From contig CM019219.1 of assembly GCA_009741485.1 (NCBI GenBank), forward strand, positions 7,903,873 to 7,967,872: a stretch of 64,000 bases of DNA, read 5' to 3'. Of the stretch, positions 1-11,040 are shown in pieces. The number at the start of each line of letters is the position of its first letter. The stretch's first letter is position 1. Made by a program: the position numbers and the translations under genes. The notes beneath the pieces were generated by a model, which was not told where the DNA came from, did not search any database, and saw nothing but the letters and a program-made list of their open reading frames with translations. Origin of the DNA: Malurus cyaneus samueli. Its lineage: Eukaryota > Chordata > Aves > Passeriformes > Maluridae.

Positions 1-2553
1 TTAGGAGTTTACCTGACACATTTTTCATTTTTGGCACCTCCTCTCTTAGCATTTCAGTTTTCAAAGTCTTTCAATTTCTTTGTTTTTTCCTGAGGCTGCA
101 GTGGTGGATTTATCGTTATTGTTCTTGACAGTCAAAGCAGATGCGACGACCAGCTTGAGGGGAAAGCTGAGTTGGTTGCCTTGCCGGGGATTTTTGGCGG
201 ACGCAGGAATTGCTGACTGGCCAGCCTCCACCTGGCCATACTCCACTTTTCTTGCTATGACTTTCTATGAGGTTTTCACCTTTGAGGATTGAAGTAGATG
301 TGGATTACTTCGGAGTTGATGTTTTCTTTCCTCTACCTTCTTGCTTTTCTTCATCTAATGGCAAAAGTTTGTTTTAACTTATGCTTAAATCTTTCTTTTT
401 TGTTAACATACTTGGTGTGGGGTCTTTGTTTTTTTGTCATTGCATTAAAATAGCATATATATTTATTTTAAAAATTCTGCTTTACAGAATCATAAATACA
501 TCTTTGCCTTGTATGTGACTGCCAATAAATGTGAAAGTATCCCTTCAAGATGGTTAAGCAAAACCATTGGAGTTCAATATCTGGTAGTGATTTTCCATGG
601 GAAGTTGTGATGGAAGTTCTCTGTATTGATTAGGCAAATGAAGTGTGATATTTATTCCTTATTGTGTTTGTTTAGTTCATAGTGCTGGTAAGAGAGGATT
701 GGCATCCATCATTTTCTGTCTGGCTTGTCTTAGGGCTGGGAATAGAGTCAGTGAAATCACAGGAATTTCCTCTGTTAGCCAGAGGGCCACCAAAGGGCCC
801 AAGGTACACCATAGGGCAGAACATGAGAGGGAGTGGGATTTCAATCATAAAAAAACAGCTAAACCAAAAACTCCAGTTGTTTCTGCTACATTTCCTCCTA
901 GTGGAGTGCTGTAAGAAGGACCTAGGTTTTCTTTATTTCCTCATGTGAAATGGAAATCCCCAAACATCCTCTCAGCCTTTGAGGAGAAGGGAACACCAGA
1001 AAAGCCAGCTGAGCGTAGACAGTCTGTTCTGGGTCAGTGTCTGACTCTGGGAACATCCCCACAAGGTCATTTTTAGTAATTCCGCTGTCCCAGATTGCCT
1101 GTTGGGCTCATGCCTCAGAGGCTCAGACCCAGGATTGTCTCCTCAGGGTCTGCAGCAGAGACTTAGGAGCAGGAGGGTCTGTCACAGCTGCTTTGCTGCA
1201 GCCTGGAAGTCGGAGGGAGCAGCTGCAGCCAAGCTCTTGCCCTTGCCAGGGCTGGGAAGTGCTGAAGGGTGGCTGGGATTGGCACTTGCCTATGAAATGC
1301 CGCTTCTCCTGCTGTGTGCAGGGCAGGGGGAGAGGCTGTCCTCATTAAGATGTTGCACAGTAGCAAAGAGTGGTTGTTCTCTCACTATTTGCCAGAGCAT
1401 TTCACTCAGGTGTTTGGCTAACCAACCACCAGGAGCCAACCAACAAATCTGCCTTGCCTAGATGTTCATTTGGGTTTTGGTGGTGGGCAATAACAATCTC
1501 TCCTTCCTCCATCACTTACAAACATGATGGGATATTTATTCCGACTTTTTTCCTACCTCAGGCTGCCCATCTAAAGACTTTGCTGTTTTGGCAGTGTAGT
1601 AATGAACACAGAAAGATTACACAGTTTATTATCTCAGATTCTTGACTATGTTTATGAATCAATTAATCTCCATAAACAAAACTGCAAAGTGTGCCCATGG
1701 TTAGGCTTATCCCAAGACTGGTGAAGCCATTGCTTTTGCTTTAAACAAGGGTTTAATTCAGTGACAGGTCCCAGGTAATTTTATCTAAGCTTAACTGTCT
1801 GAGCTCCAGACACAAAAAGAAGTTTTGCTTTGTATTACTCTCCTTTCTAATATTATATTTGTAATGAGAATATCCTGGTGTTTTTCTAATGTGCTGGTGT
1901 GTTGGGCAGTGTTTGCTGAGGAGCCAAACTGTAGCAAAATGTGGATGTGTTTTGAGATGTGTCCTTTTTTTATGTTGTGTTAACACAAAAAAATCCTTTT
2001 TTATGCAGACCATACAAGTTCCTGGTAGTATCAGAAGCAGCAAATTGAGTCTGATGCATGGTCCTTCAGAAATGTAACAGAGATCTTTCTCTGTTCAGGT
2101 TATTTTCTTGGGTTTGACTTACTTAGTGCTGATCTGATGAACTGAAAGTACATTCTTTGAAATTAGTGTGCCCTTGTAAGCTAATGTTAGCAGAAGAGGG
2201 GGGATAAAGTTAGTTTCCTGTTCAGGATAGGGCCAATGTTTTGGTAAATTAAGCAGAAGAGAAGAAAAATAATTAAGTTTTTAAAATGGAACATAGGAAA
2301 TGTTTCTTCCTAGCAGTGCAATAGACTGTTGTGTTTTCCAGGCAAAATTAAATGCAAGTCCAAGCTGATGCGAGAACTCCATTCTACCAAGAGGTTTTAT
2401 TTATGTCAGCTCTGATTATGAGAAAAATCTGTAATTTTAGACCATGAATGTCTGCAAACTGTGATCTACATATGGGTATGTTCCAGGGCAATAGTCACAT
2501 GTTAAAATCAAGACACCCATGGAATTTAAAACTCTCTTCCTGTTCCTTTGCAG
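1..2553 (+). other. EPHA3: 3' part of EPHA3 intron 3
   Basis: This AT-rich stretch lies immediately upstream of the exon 4 acceptor, so it should be the end of the intron between exons 3 and 4. I see no exon with splice sites in it. Positions 61-292 are open on both strands and carry more CpG than their surroundings, but I do not recognise a protein there. The 1037-1350 part is GC-richer and open in several frames without family resemblance. The intron assignment is inferred from the gene structure, not from a transcript. Confidence 0.7.
2532..2553 (+). other. EPHA3: Splice acceptor of EPHA3 exon 4
   Basis: A pyrimidine-rich run ends in CAG at 2551-2553, directly before the first coding base of exon 4. 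The reading frame starts in phase with the conserved Cys codon, the last G of the preceding Ala codon being supplied by exon 3. The paired donor of this exon is GTGAGT at 2710-2715. Confidence 0.85.
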
Positions 2554-2709
2554 CCTGTCGAGCTGGGTTCTACAAAGCTTCTGCTGGCAATGTGAAGTGT
2601 GCCAAATGCCCTCCTCACAGCTCCACCTACGAAGATGCATCTCTGAACTGCAGGTGTGAAAAGAATTACTTTCGCTCTGAGAAAGACCCTCCATCCATGG
2701 CTTGCACCA
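2554..2709 (+). CDS. EPHA3: EPHA3 exon 4, cysteine-rich (EGF-like) segment of the ectodomain
   Basis: This exon encodes the end of the cysteine-rich region of Eph receptor A3, a plasma-membrane receptor tyrosine kinase that binds GPI-anchored ephrin-A ligands and directs repulsive cell and axon guidance. The peptide runs from ACRAGFYKASAGNVKCAKC through the CPPHSST motif and the NCRCEKNYFRSEKDPPSMAC end, a signature of the Eph family. Six cysteines are visible and all keep the expected spacing. The exon is 156 bp, the usual length of this exon in Eph genes. It begins with two bases of a codon and ends with one, so it reads into exon 5 in phase to give Thr-Arg-Pro-Pro. No stop or frameshift is present. 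The paralogues EPHA5 and EPHA4 are less likely because the neighbouring exon matches EPHA3 specifically. Confidence 0.93.
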
Positions 2710-3159
2710 GTGAGTAGCAGCATTCTGCTCGGGGCTGTCATCCTTGCTCCTCCATCTGGACCTCCACCACAGCTCGCTTGCTTGCTTCCTCTCATGTCCC
2801 ACTGCAGTCACCCATCCACTTCCTCATGTGTCTTCTTCGGACAGGCTCCTTAAAACTGGTGGGCTGGGTTTGGGTCTTTCTCTTTTCATTTTCTCCTTAT
2901 TGTTCCCTGTCAGACTCGAGAAGGAGAACTACACTGAGCTGCGCCCTGAGGGTACTGTGTGTTAATAAGAAAACACGGTCCTTGATAGTCTAGGTCTTGT
3001 AGTCTAGTGAAATATTTCAGGATTCTGCACAGCAAATAACAAGAAGAGTTTGGTTATTGATCTTTTTGGCTTTTATATTTTGGCGGCCTTGTTACTCCTA
3101 TTTTTGAGCATTCTTAGAGAGAAAATCTCATTCCCCTGATTTCCCACCTCCTTTCACAG
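2710..3159 (+). other. EPHA3: EPHA3 intron 4
   Basis: This is a short 450-base intron bounded by GTGAGT at its 5' end and a pyrimidine tract ending in CACAG at 3155-3159. Its left half is C/T-rich. I see no repeat or RNA gene in it. A short intron between the EGF-like exon and the first fibronectin III exon fits my recollection of EPHA3 in other vertebrates. Confidence 0.85.
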
Positions 3160-3518
3160 GGCCACCGTCTGCCCCGAGAAACGTGATCTCAAACATCAAT
3201 GAGACCTCTGTAATCCTGGACTGGAGCTGGCCTCTGGACACCGGGGGCAGGAAGGACGTCACCTTCAACATCTCTGCAGAAATGCGCGGCACAAAAAAAA
3301 AAAAAAAACAAAACATAAAGAACTCAGGTGCGAGCCATGCAGCGACAACGTGCGGTTCCTGCCGCGGCAGAGCGGGCTCACCAACACCACGGTGACCGTG
3401 GTGGACCTGCTGGCTCACACCAACTACACCTTCGAGATCGATGCAGTCAACGGCGTGTCTGACCTGAGCACCCTCTCCAGGCAGTTTGCTGCTGTCAGCA
3501 TCACAACTAACCAGGCTG
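3160..3518 (+). CDS. EPHA3: EPHA3 exon 5, first fibronectin type III domain, reading frame broken
   Basis: The exon codes for the first FN3 domain, which lies between the cysteine-rich region and the membrane. The first part reads PPSAPRNVISNINETSVILD and on through a GGRKDVTFN stretch. The last part reads RFLPRQSGLTNTTVTVVDLL, then AHTNYTFEIDAVNGVS and FAAVSITTNQA, very close to EPHA3 of other vertebrates as I recall it. The two parts are in different frames. Between them, 3273-3328 holds 56 bases where the family has about 33, giving a 359-base exon instead of the usual 336. Read through, the first frame reaches a stop at about 3395. The acceptor (CAG at 3157-3159) and donor (GTGAGT at 3519-3524) are intact. 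The cause may be a sequencing or consensus error, an allele, or real inactivation; the intact flanks favour an error. Confidence 0.88.
3273..3328 (+). other. EPHA3: A-rich scrambled tract inside EPHA3 exon 5
   Basis: Between the Phe-Asn-Ile codons and the Cys-Glu-Pro-Cys codons the coding sequence is replaced by a segment with a run of 15 A (3293-3307), a second short A run, and altered bases on both sides. Family members carry a Cys-Lys-Lys-Cys-Gly-Trp motif here. The segment is 23 bases longer than expected, which is not a multiple of three. It removes the paired cysteines of this motif from any single reading frame. Confidence 0.8.
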
Positions 3519-6500
3519 GTGAGTCCCTTTCTGCTCACCCTTCCTTTGCTCAGAGCTGCTGGGTTTTGGGCACCTTTTGTTTCCTCTCCCTCCTTTACAG
3601 AATTCACTCTGTGCTAGGGTAAATCATTGACTTGAATATTGCTATAAAAGTAAAAGCAGAAACAAATCCACTGTGTGTTTCTGTCAAAGAACCTGGCAGC
3701 ATGACTGTTATGATTAACTCCAGCTCCCACTTAATAGTCTCTAATAGCAGGCTCACATGATTCCTCAGCCAGAATGTGTTTTATTAATAAAACCAGATTT
3801 TTAATAAAACACTCATTTCAATAATCTCCAACGTAAATTGCTGTAGTAATCTCTAGTGATTAATTTTTTGATTAAATAGAGTGAAAAAAGGCTTTGAGTA
3901 GAACATAAAAGCTAAAATTTAAATTTTAGGAGCGTTTTAAAACGTAACTTTTTTTTTTTCTCCTCCTTTACAAGTTGTCTCACCAACTCTGAATTATTGC
4001 CAGCATGATGGGGGTGTGGAGCTGAATACTGAATCAGATGGTGGTGTCACAGTTGATGGGGTACAAAAGGACTGCTCTTCTTCTGTGGGGACTTATTAAA
4101 GCCTTTGAGGCCCTGTGTGAGCGGAGCAGTGTGCCCTGACTGTGGGATCTGAGCCTTTGTCACTCTTCTGCCACTTGCTTCTCTTTGACATGGCTCCACT
4201 TATCTGAAAGTTGTGAACAATCTAGACTCTTCCCTGGCATTTGGTTAGGTGCCATTTATTTTTTAGGAGCAATGTTTGCCAGTGAAGAGAGAGACTAGAT
4301 GCTGAAATTTTTATAGTTACGTTCATCATCAGGAAGCTCTGTACTGAAAACATGCATGTTCAGTCAGCCTTCTCCCACGTCCTTCCATCCCACCATGTCC
4401 CCAAAATGCTTCCTTTTCTGTCTTCCTTAAAGCACAAATAAGTTAACATTGTTCTAAGCAGGCATCCTTCTGGTGGGCTATGTTATTGCAATGTTTTTCA
4501 CTGCAGAGGATGTGTGTTTTCTCCTCAAATCACAGATCAGCTCGAGTGGGAGGCATAAAAATGAGAGAACAGGCTGTGTAATGACACCAGTCACTCCATT
4601 TCTCTGCTCTGGAGGGCTGTCTAACTATGCAGTGGGCAGGCAGAGGTGAATCTACCCAATTCAGCTCCGGAACATGCATTTTATGTCCATGCAATTTGTT
4701 ACTGTTATAGTTGATTGTTTTGGATATTTGGGACGGCGACTTGAGCATCCTTCTGGAGTTGACCTCTTCTGTTTCTTCTCTCAGAGGTGCTGTCTTTCAG
4801 CCTGATCATCACCACAGCAGTTAGAAATCACTGGGATGTGACAAAGTCTAAGAATTTCTGACAACAGCAGAAATCTGTTTATTACAACACAGGCTGTTTA
4901 AGCAGCTTGTTTATTTTCTACTTTTATGCATAGCCCATTTTTTATGTAAGCACATTTAGGTGATGCGGGTTAGTACAGGATTAATTGTGCTTTATCTTGG
5001 TGTTCCAATTGGTTTAATGTATTACAGTGCCCTTAGAAACTCTGCAAGTTGCTAAAATTAGGCCTTGAGTAGGTATATGAGGTGTCTCTAGACGTATAAT
5101 TACAAAATTCAATTTGTCTTGCATTACCTTACTGGTCAGATCACAAAAAGGGTGTACCAGAAGCACATTTTTAGCTGATGTTCTACTTCAACACCTGAGC
5201 AGGGGGTGGGCAGAGCAAGTCTGAAAATCTTTAATCACATTATAATTAAGGGTTTAACCAGGAGGTGTTTCAGAAAAGGATTAAAGCACTTTTGAGCTGG
5301 ACCTCGAAGAGACCAAAAGGCTCTAAAATCCAGTCATGTCTCTGGGACAATTATTTGCTCTGACTTTAGGTACATTCTTTGAAGGGTTGGGGTATCTACT
5401 AGACTAAGAGTCACCTTAAATGTTGCTGAAAAATTCCCAGTGACTCTGTGTTCCAGAGGCTGTAACTAAGAGTCTCAGGAGGGTTTTCAAACCCTGTCTA
5501 GAAGGTAAGGTGTGCTTTCTTGTAACTTGTGAAGTTGGAAACATCGAGATTCTTGTTCTACTGGACTGTGAATGCAAAGAGGTTAATACATTTTACTATT
5601 TGCAACTGTTTTAAAGTCAAGATCTGGTTCCCTGAATTGAGAAAAATTCAGAATTGTTTCAGAAAATGGGTTGTTTTTTTTAAATTCCACTCTGAGGCTT
5701 GCTGTGGTTTTATTGCACTTTACTCCCCTTCCAGCAAAGGTTAATGAGGAGACTCTCTGAAAAAAAAAAAGGCCAAAGCAAAACACCAAAACACGTTCTT
5801 TTGCAAAATAAGGCTAGACAGGTATGACACGGCAATACTTCCAGTTCCTGTAAGTCCTTCTATCTTTTGGTGTGGATATAAAGAAGAAAGGGAAAATGTT
5901 TCTGTTTAATTTGGCTGCTCATCCTCTTAGATTGCACTGTAATACTGTTGCTATCTGATACAGCTTCCTCTGAGTTATGTTAAAGCAGAGGGAAAGCTCT
6001 CACCTCACATCAGCATGTTGAACTGTGCAGATGTTGTCTCCTAATAACTCCAGTCCTTTTTAGGAAGGGTCACAGGCTGCTGCAGGAAAGAATATGGAAT
6101 TTGGTGGTCTTGGGGGTGACATGCTAACTGTGAGTGTGACAGAGGTGCCACCCTGCCTGCATTGTTGCTATCATGGATCAGGTCTGGGCACAGATATTGC
6201 GGGGTCACTGGGCTTTCTGAATACAGCTCATGGGTTTTTTTAAAAATGGATTTATCTGTAAAGACCAGAAAGCTGGATGTTCCTTGGAGCATTATCAATA
6301 ATCCAGAGGGAAAAGTCAGCCAGGCCAGGGCAGGGCAGTTCTGAAAACTCCCACTGGAGCTGAAGGGGCTTCTAAATGGAAATAGGGTGTGAAATTCACT
6401 GCAGAAAGACTAGGATTTGGTAGGGACAGTGCAGTCATGCTTCTGGCTATTCAGTTTACAGGAATGAAGGAGGAGCGTTTCCCATGTGAAACACAGCCAT

Positions 6501-7080
6501 TAAGTGTGGGAAATAGGTGAGTTTAATATGCTTTTTAGGTGCTGCCTGAGAAAGTAACAGCATTTCTGCCCAATCAGTGCTTTTATGGTATCCCACACTG
6601 TCACACATTAAATGTACGACTCTGAAATGCTGAGCAAAAATATTAATATTTTAATTAAGGATCTAATTTACTTAACATTTTGAATAGACATCTCTGTAGT
6701 GTTCTTTTGCAGTCTAGAGGAGATGAGAAAAACTTTCTCGTACTTGCAGGAATCTGTAGTGTTAGCAGATTCACATGTATCAGGTACGTTTTTGGAAGCA
6801 TTGTCCGTCCCCCTGGTGTCCCATCCCCATCCTTCCTCCAGCAGACCTGGTGGAAGGAGGCCCCACACAAGAAATGGTTCTTGTTTATTCTGAAGTCAGT
6901 TTACTTCGTTTTGTTTAGCTTTGCATTTGTAGGCTGCAGCAACTCTAAACTCATGCATACATTCTGATAATGGCATGTCTAATAAATGATAAATACAGTT
7001 CTCACTGTATTTGTTCTGTAAAACAAAACAAATGCGGTAGAAGAAAGAGATAGTTGGCAGGATTGTCTCAACTTGAGACC
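3519..7080 (+). other. EPHA3: Start of EPHA3 intron 5, no gene seen
   Basis: The segment starts with the exon 5 donor GTGAGT. It is AT-rich and CpG-poor, with T or A runs near 3950 and 5761 and no recognised repeat or exon. Short open frames here show no domain, codon pattern or splice sites that support coding. From the known gene structure the next exon encodes the second FN3 domain; I did not see it anywhere downstream. Confidence 0.65.
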
Positions 7081-8130
7081 AGATAAACGGGATTATTGAC
7101 ACGGAGCGAGGAAACACACCAGGCATCTTAATGAGATGGCAGTGTGCGAAAGAGAGCGTGTAGACGGGCCGGGTCCCCTCTCATGAAGTCTCTGGGCGTT
7201 TCACTGACATAAGAATAAATCCAGAAATCAAGGGTTCTTGTTGTGTGAGCGCCTTTCGGTTTGTTATGATTAGGTTGGATATTTGGCAATATTAACCTCC
7301 AAACTCTACCAGTTTTCCAGGGCAAAGTAAAACTTGTATGCATTCACATGATATGGAGAACTGGCCAGGCAGAGGATTTTGGCTTTTATTGTTAGGACAT
7401 ACTTTGTAAGGTACTAGGGAGTAGGGGCCTTGTAGATTGGGAGGATTTGAGGAAGTATACGCTATAACTATTTCAGGCTAACATATAGCAACATGATTCC
7501 TGGTGTGTCTGTGCGTATAGATCCGTGGAGACGTGCCTGCTCGAAGACGTCCACAAGCGGTGTTTTCCTACTTTTCCCTGTATAATTAGTATGGAGGACC
7601 GCAGCTCTAGAAAGGGAAGCGAGGTGCGCCTGTTGGTGAGAGATGGTCGATGGGTCCCTGGAACCGACGCAAATAGTGATATGTGATAGAAGGGTCAGAA
7701 GAGACAATTTCGAGCCTGTGACCCCCTTCTTTGTGACAAATTCCTTGCGTGTGAGCCATAGAAATCAAAAAATAACATAATACAGATAAGAATAAAAACC
7801 TTTTCTTCCAAAATCTGCCTGCTACTGCTAGTCTCAGCGCCTATGTCTGCATCGGCGAAGAGTCGTTGAGCAGAAGAATTGTCTGTGTGGTTTATACGCA
7901 AACGTTCGAACGGGTGTCCCTGACTCCGCGCTCCGGGAACGCCAACTTTTACATTCTGGACATTAATTAACATATTATCCCCCCGCAGCCCGGGTTCTCC
8001 TGCAGGATGTGTGTGTGCCCTTATTATTTGGGTACATGTGACGGCGGGGTGGTGCGGTGGGTGCTTTTTTTAAACCGTTAACATTTTTCATGCCACTCGT
8101 TGGAGGTAAGAAACTCCAATCATAATAAAC
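7081..8130. promoter_or_regulatory. CpG-retaining tract, possible unmethylated regulatory element
   Basis: By eye this kilobase carries about 40 CpG dinucleotides, against roughly 8 in the kilobase before it, although its GC content is only moderate. Dense patches lie at 7500-7560, 7620-7670 and 7840-7950. It also contains a TTAATTAA-type motif near 7963. CpG retention in vertebrate DNA usually means low germline methylation, as at promoters, enhancers or Polycomb-bound regions. I see no TATA box, coding exon or known core promoter, so the role is inferred. Foreign or misjoined sequence is an alternative. Confidence 0.4.
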
Positions 8131-8150
8131 ACTAGAATATAGTAAAAGCC

Positions 8151-8168
8151 TTTTTTTTTTTTTTTTTT
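8151..8168. repeat. Poly(T) homopolymer, 18 bp
   Basis: This is an uninterrupted T run, equal to poly(A) on the minus strand. The sequence to its left does not look like a retrocopied gene, so I treat it as simple sequence. Confidence 0.9.
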
Positions 8169-8296
8169 CAGCAGCACTTGCTCCTTGCATTTATTATGGT
8201 GATATACACGCAGAGATGAAAATGTGTGAGATACTCGCTGAAGATTGAGATATTTCAAATTATCTTATTAAGGCATAATGTTTTCTGGTCCCTTGA

Positions 8297-8299
<3 letters not shown>

Positions 8300-8333
<34 letters not shown>

Positions 8334-8339
8334 AGAGAG
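8300..8339. repeat. Poly(A) homopolymer, 31 bp, followed by (GA)n
   Basis: 31 consecutive A are followed by four to five GA units. Such long runs are polymorphic and error-prone in assemblies. There is no target-site duplication or retrocopy upstream that I can recognise. Confidence 0.92.
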
Positions 8340-8520
8340 GAGGAAAGGAATGTGACTGCTAAGAAGTTAATTAGCATGGCAGGACGGAGAATCAAGGACT
8401 CCCAGACTTCAGAAGTGAAAAGTTGTGGTGGCGTAACATCCGCTTGCTGGGGAGAATCAGAGTGGGGAGGGGGATGGTCCGGGGTCCCGGGAACGGGGGT
8501 CCCTGCGGGGCGCCAGCCCG

Positions 8521-9200
8521 GGCCGGGGGGGCTAACGGGGCTGGGCTGACGGGGCCGCGGGCGACGGTGGCTGGGGGTAACCGGCGGCTGGGGCTAATGG
8601 GCTGGGGGCTGACGGGCGGGGGCTGACGGGCCGGGGCAACTGGGCTGGCGAGCTAAAGGGGCTGGGGCTAATGGGGCTGGGGCTAAAAGGCCGGTGGGCT
8701 AAACGGGCCGGGTGGCTTAAACGGGGCCGGGGGCTAACGGGCTGGGGCTGACGGGCCGGGGCTAACGGGCTGGGGCTAACGGCGGCCGGGGTGCTAATGG
8801 GTTGGGGCTGACGGCCGGGGGCTAATGGGGCAGGGCTGACGGGCCCGGGGGTAATGGGCGCTGGGGGCTACGGGGCCGGTGCTAACCGGGCCGGGGGCTA
8901 ACGGTGGCGCGGGGCTAATGGGGGCCGGGGCTAACGGGCCGGGGCTAATGGGCCGGGGCTAAGCAGGGCCGCGGGGCTAATGGGGCTGGCTAACGGTTGG
9001 CTGGGGCTAACAGGCGGGGCTAACGGGGCCGGGGGCTAACGTGGGCGGGGCACGGGGTAGGGCTAACGGAAGGCCGGGGGCTAACGGCGGCCGGGGCTAC
9101 GGGCCGGGGCTAACGGTGGCGGGGTGCTAACGCGGCCCGGGGTGCTAACGGGTGGCCGGGGCTAATAGGGGCCGGGTCTACGGCGGCCGGGCGCTGCCCG
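8521..9200. repeat. G-rich minisatellite, about 15-16 bp unit, roughly 43 units
   Basis: The array repeats a unit close to GGGGCTAACGGGGCC, with CTAAC, CTAAT and CTGAC variants of the core. Counting cores by eye gives about 43 units. Unit length drifts by one to three bases through G and C run-length differences. The + strand has runs of three to six G in nearly every unit, so it could fold into G-quadruplexes, and the minus strand is correspondingly C-rich. The lead-in at 8460-8520 is also G-rich but not periodic. This is a local VNTR, not telomeric repeat. Confidence 0.88.
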
Positions 9201-11040
9201 TTCCAAGAATAGACATAATAAGGCCGGCACTGGCGGGAGGAGCAGGCCGGACAGAGGCTCTGCCTGCCGCGGCAACTAAAATTGGGGAGCAGAGTCAATG
9301 CGGCTGCGAGAAATGGCATCCTGTCTTCCCCTAAAACGCAGGTCTAAAGTGTGGCGAAGGCGATAGATAGAAACAAAATTGAGTCTTTGCCGAGCAGGTG
9401 CAAATAATATCCGATCTAACTAAGTGGTACAACGATGTTCCAATTGGAAACTTCTTGACACAGTAGGTGCAAGGAACAAAAGGAAGAGGGAGTCTGGGAG
9501 GGGGCGGGGGGGAGACAGTAATTTCAATGGGAATTAGTAGAAATAAATACATTTAGAACAAATGCTAATATCTTTAGTTTTATCATATTTGGCACAGCAA
9601 GCAGAAACCCAGTTATCTTCTCAGTACGTATTTATAGCATCACCCGTTCCCATTCATTCCGCATTTTTCTTAGAGAAATCTGCTGTACCCTACATCTGCA
9701 ATTCATTGACTTTACAATTTACCACATGTGAGATGGAGAGGTCTCAGCTCCATTTGAATCACTGCACAAATATGCAAGTGATTATCGTATTTAAAACTAA
9801 AGACTGCAGAAGAACGAACTCCACTTTTCCTGAACATTACTCCTTCTGGCAGACCTGAACAATTACAGCGCGTACTAAATTAAGCTCTGTAAATGTGCTG
9901 TGCCCTGCTAATGCCTACCAGGCCTCAATATTTAGTTGCTATGAAGCCAAACTTCAGCCAGCGACTTAAACTCATTCAGCACTGCCCAGTTTGCCTGAGC
10001 GGACCACAAAAGGAATAAGGGTCCGAGGGTTTAGCCAACCTAAAACAAAGGCGTGAGACTGAACAGATTTGCCGAAAGAATCGCGAGGGAGGGGGGGAGA
10101 TGCTGGAGGGGGTGGGAAGCAATCTTGGGAATGAGAGGAACATCCTTGTTGATAACTGTTAAAAAGGTACAATACTGCACCAGCTTTGCAGCGCAGTGCC
10201 AGGGGATTCCGATCTGTCCGGGGCTAATAAGTCACCAGCGCTCCATTGATTAGGGAAATGCATAAAACCTTCAACAAAACTGTACAAGCTATTTGTTGGA
10301 AGAGCTGAATGACAGCCCCCCCTTTTTTTTTTTTTTTAGTCAGCTTTTACATGGCTCTAGAAAAAAACATATGCCAAAGAAGTGGCAGCTTTCCAACCAC
10401 ACAACATAACCCTGCCTTTTTCTTAAATTTAGTCTCCAAAGCAACAACGGTAACCTACGGGGAACCTGAAAAATCAACCGCTGGAGAAATTAAAGCCAAA
10501 AAGTAATACCTAGGCATATATTGAGTAATCGCATTATCTTGTTAAAAGCACAACACAACCCCCAGCACAGACAAGATCAGCAGACTTCAGATCCGACTGT
10601 CCACTCTGGCAGAGCGTGTGTAATGGGGAGTGAGCCGACGAACAACGGCTTTGCTGAGCAGACTGTTTCCTGCTCGGGCCCCAGACTTTCCTGACACTTA
10701 AGAGTCAATCCCAAGATCCCAAGCTTCCCCCTCCAACCATCGTTCAAAGCGCTGTCCGTTTCCCCCCGCCCCCCCCCCCAGATTTCTTTACAATTTTCTC
10801 CTGCCCGTCCAGCAATTCCCTCCTTTGTCCTCCAATTACGCTCCGGTGCGCCCCAGCTCTGCAGTGCCTCCCCCGGTTACCCTCCCCAAAACCACCCCCT
10901 GCCCACATCCCCCCTGCTCCCCTCGGTGCTGACCCACGCGTCCATCCCCACATTGTCCCTTTCCAGCAGGACGCAGGGCTTCTCCCCTAAAAACTGCCTC
11001 CAACCTCAACATCTTCATCAATTCCAGAGTGTGTTTTCCC
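9201..11040. other. CpG-containing noncoding segment right of the minisatellite
   Basis: No gene is visible. CpG frequency stays above the window average up to about 10.9 kb, with patches near 9230-9310, 9350-9430, 10020-10095 and 10620-10680. A C-run lies at 10764-10780 and a T-run near 10323-10338. Together with 7081-8130 it may form one CpG-retaining domain interrupted by the minisatellite. I have no motif evidence for a specific promoter. Confidence 0.35.

Noticed and set aside
8300..8330. 31-base poly(A) as the tail of a processed pseudogene
   Set aside because: The sequence upstream does not read as any retrocopied gene, and no flanking target duplication is visible.
8521..9200. Interstitial telomeric or centromeric repeat
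   Set aside because: The unit is GC-rich and about 15-16 bp, not TTAGGG, and it is short and isolated.
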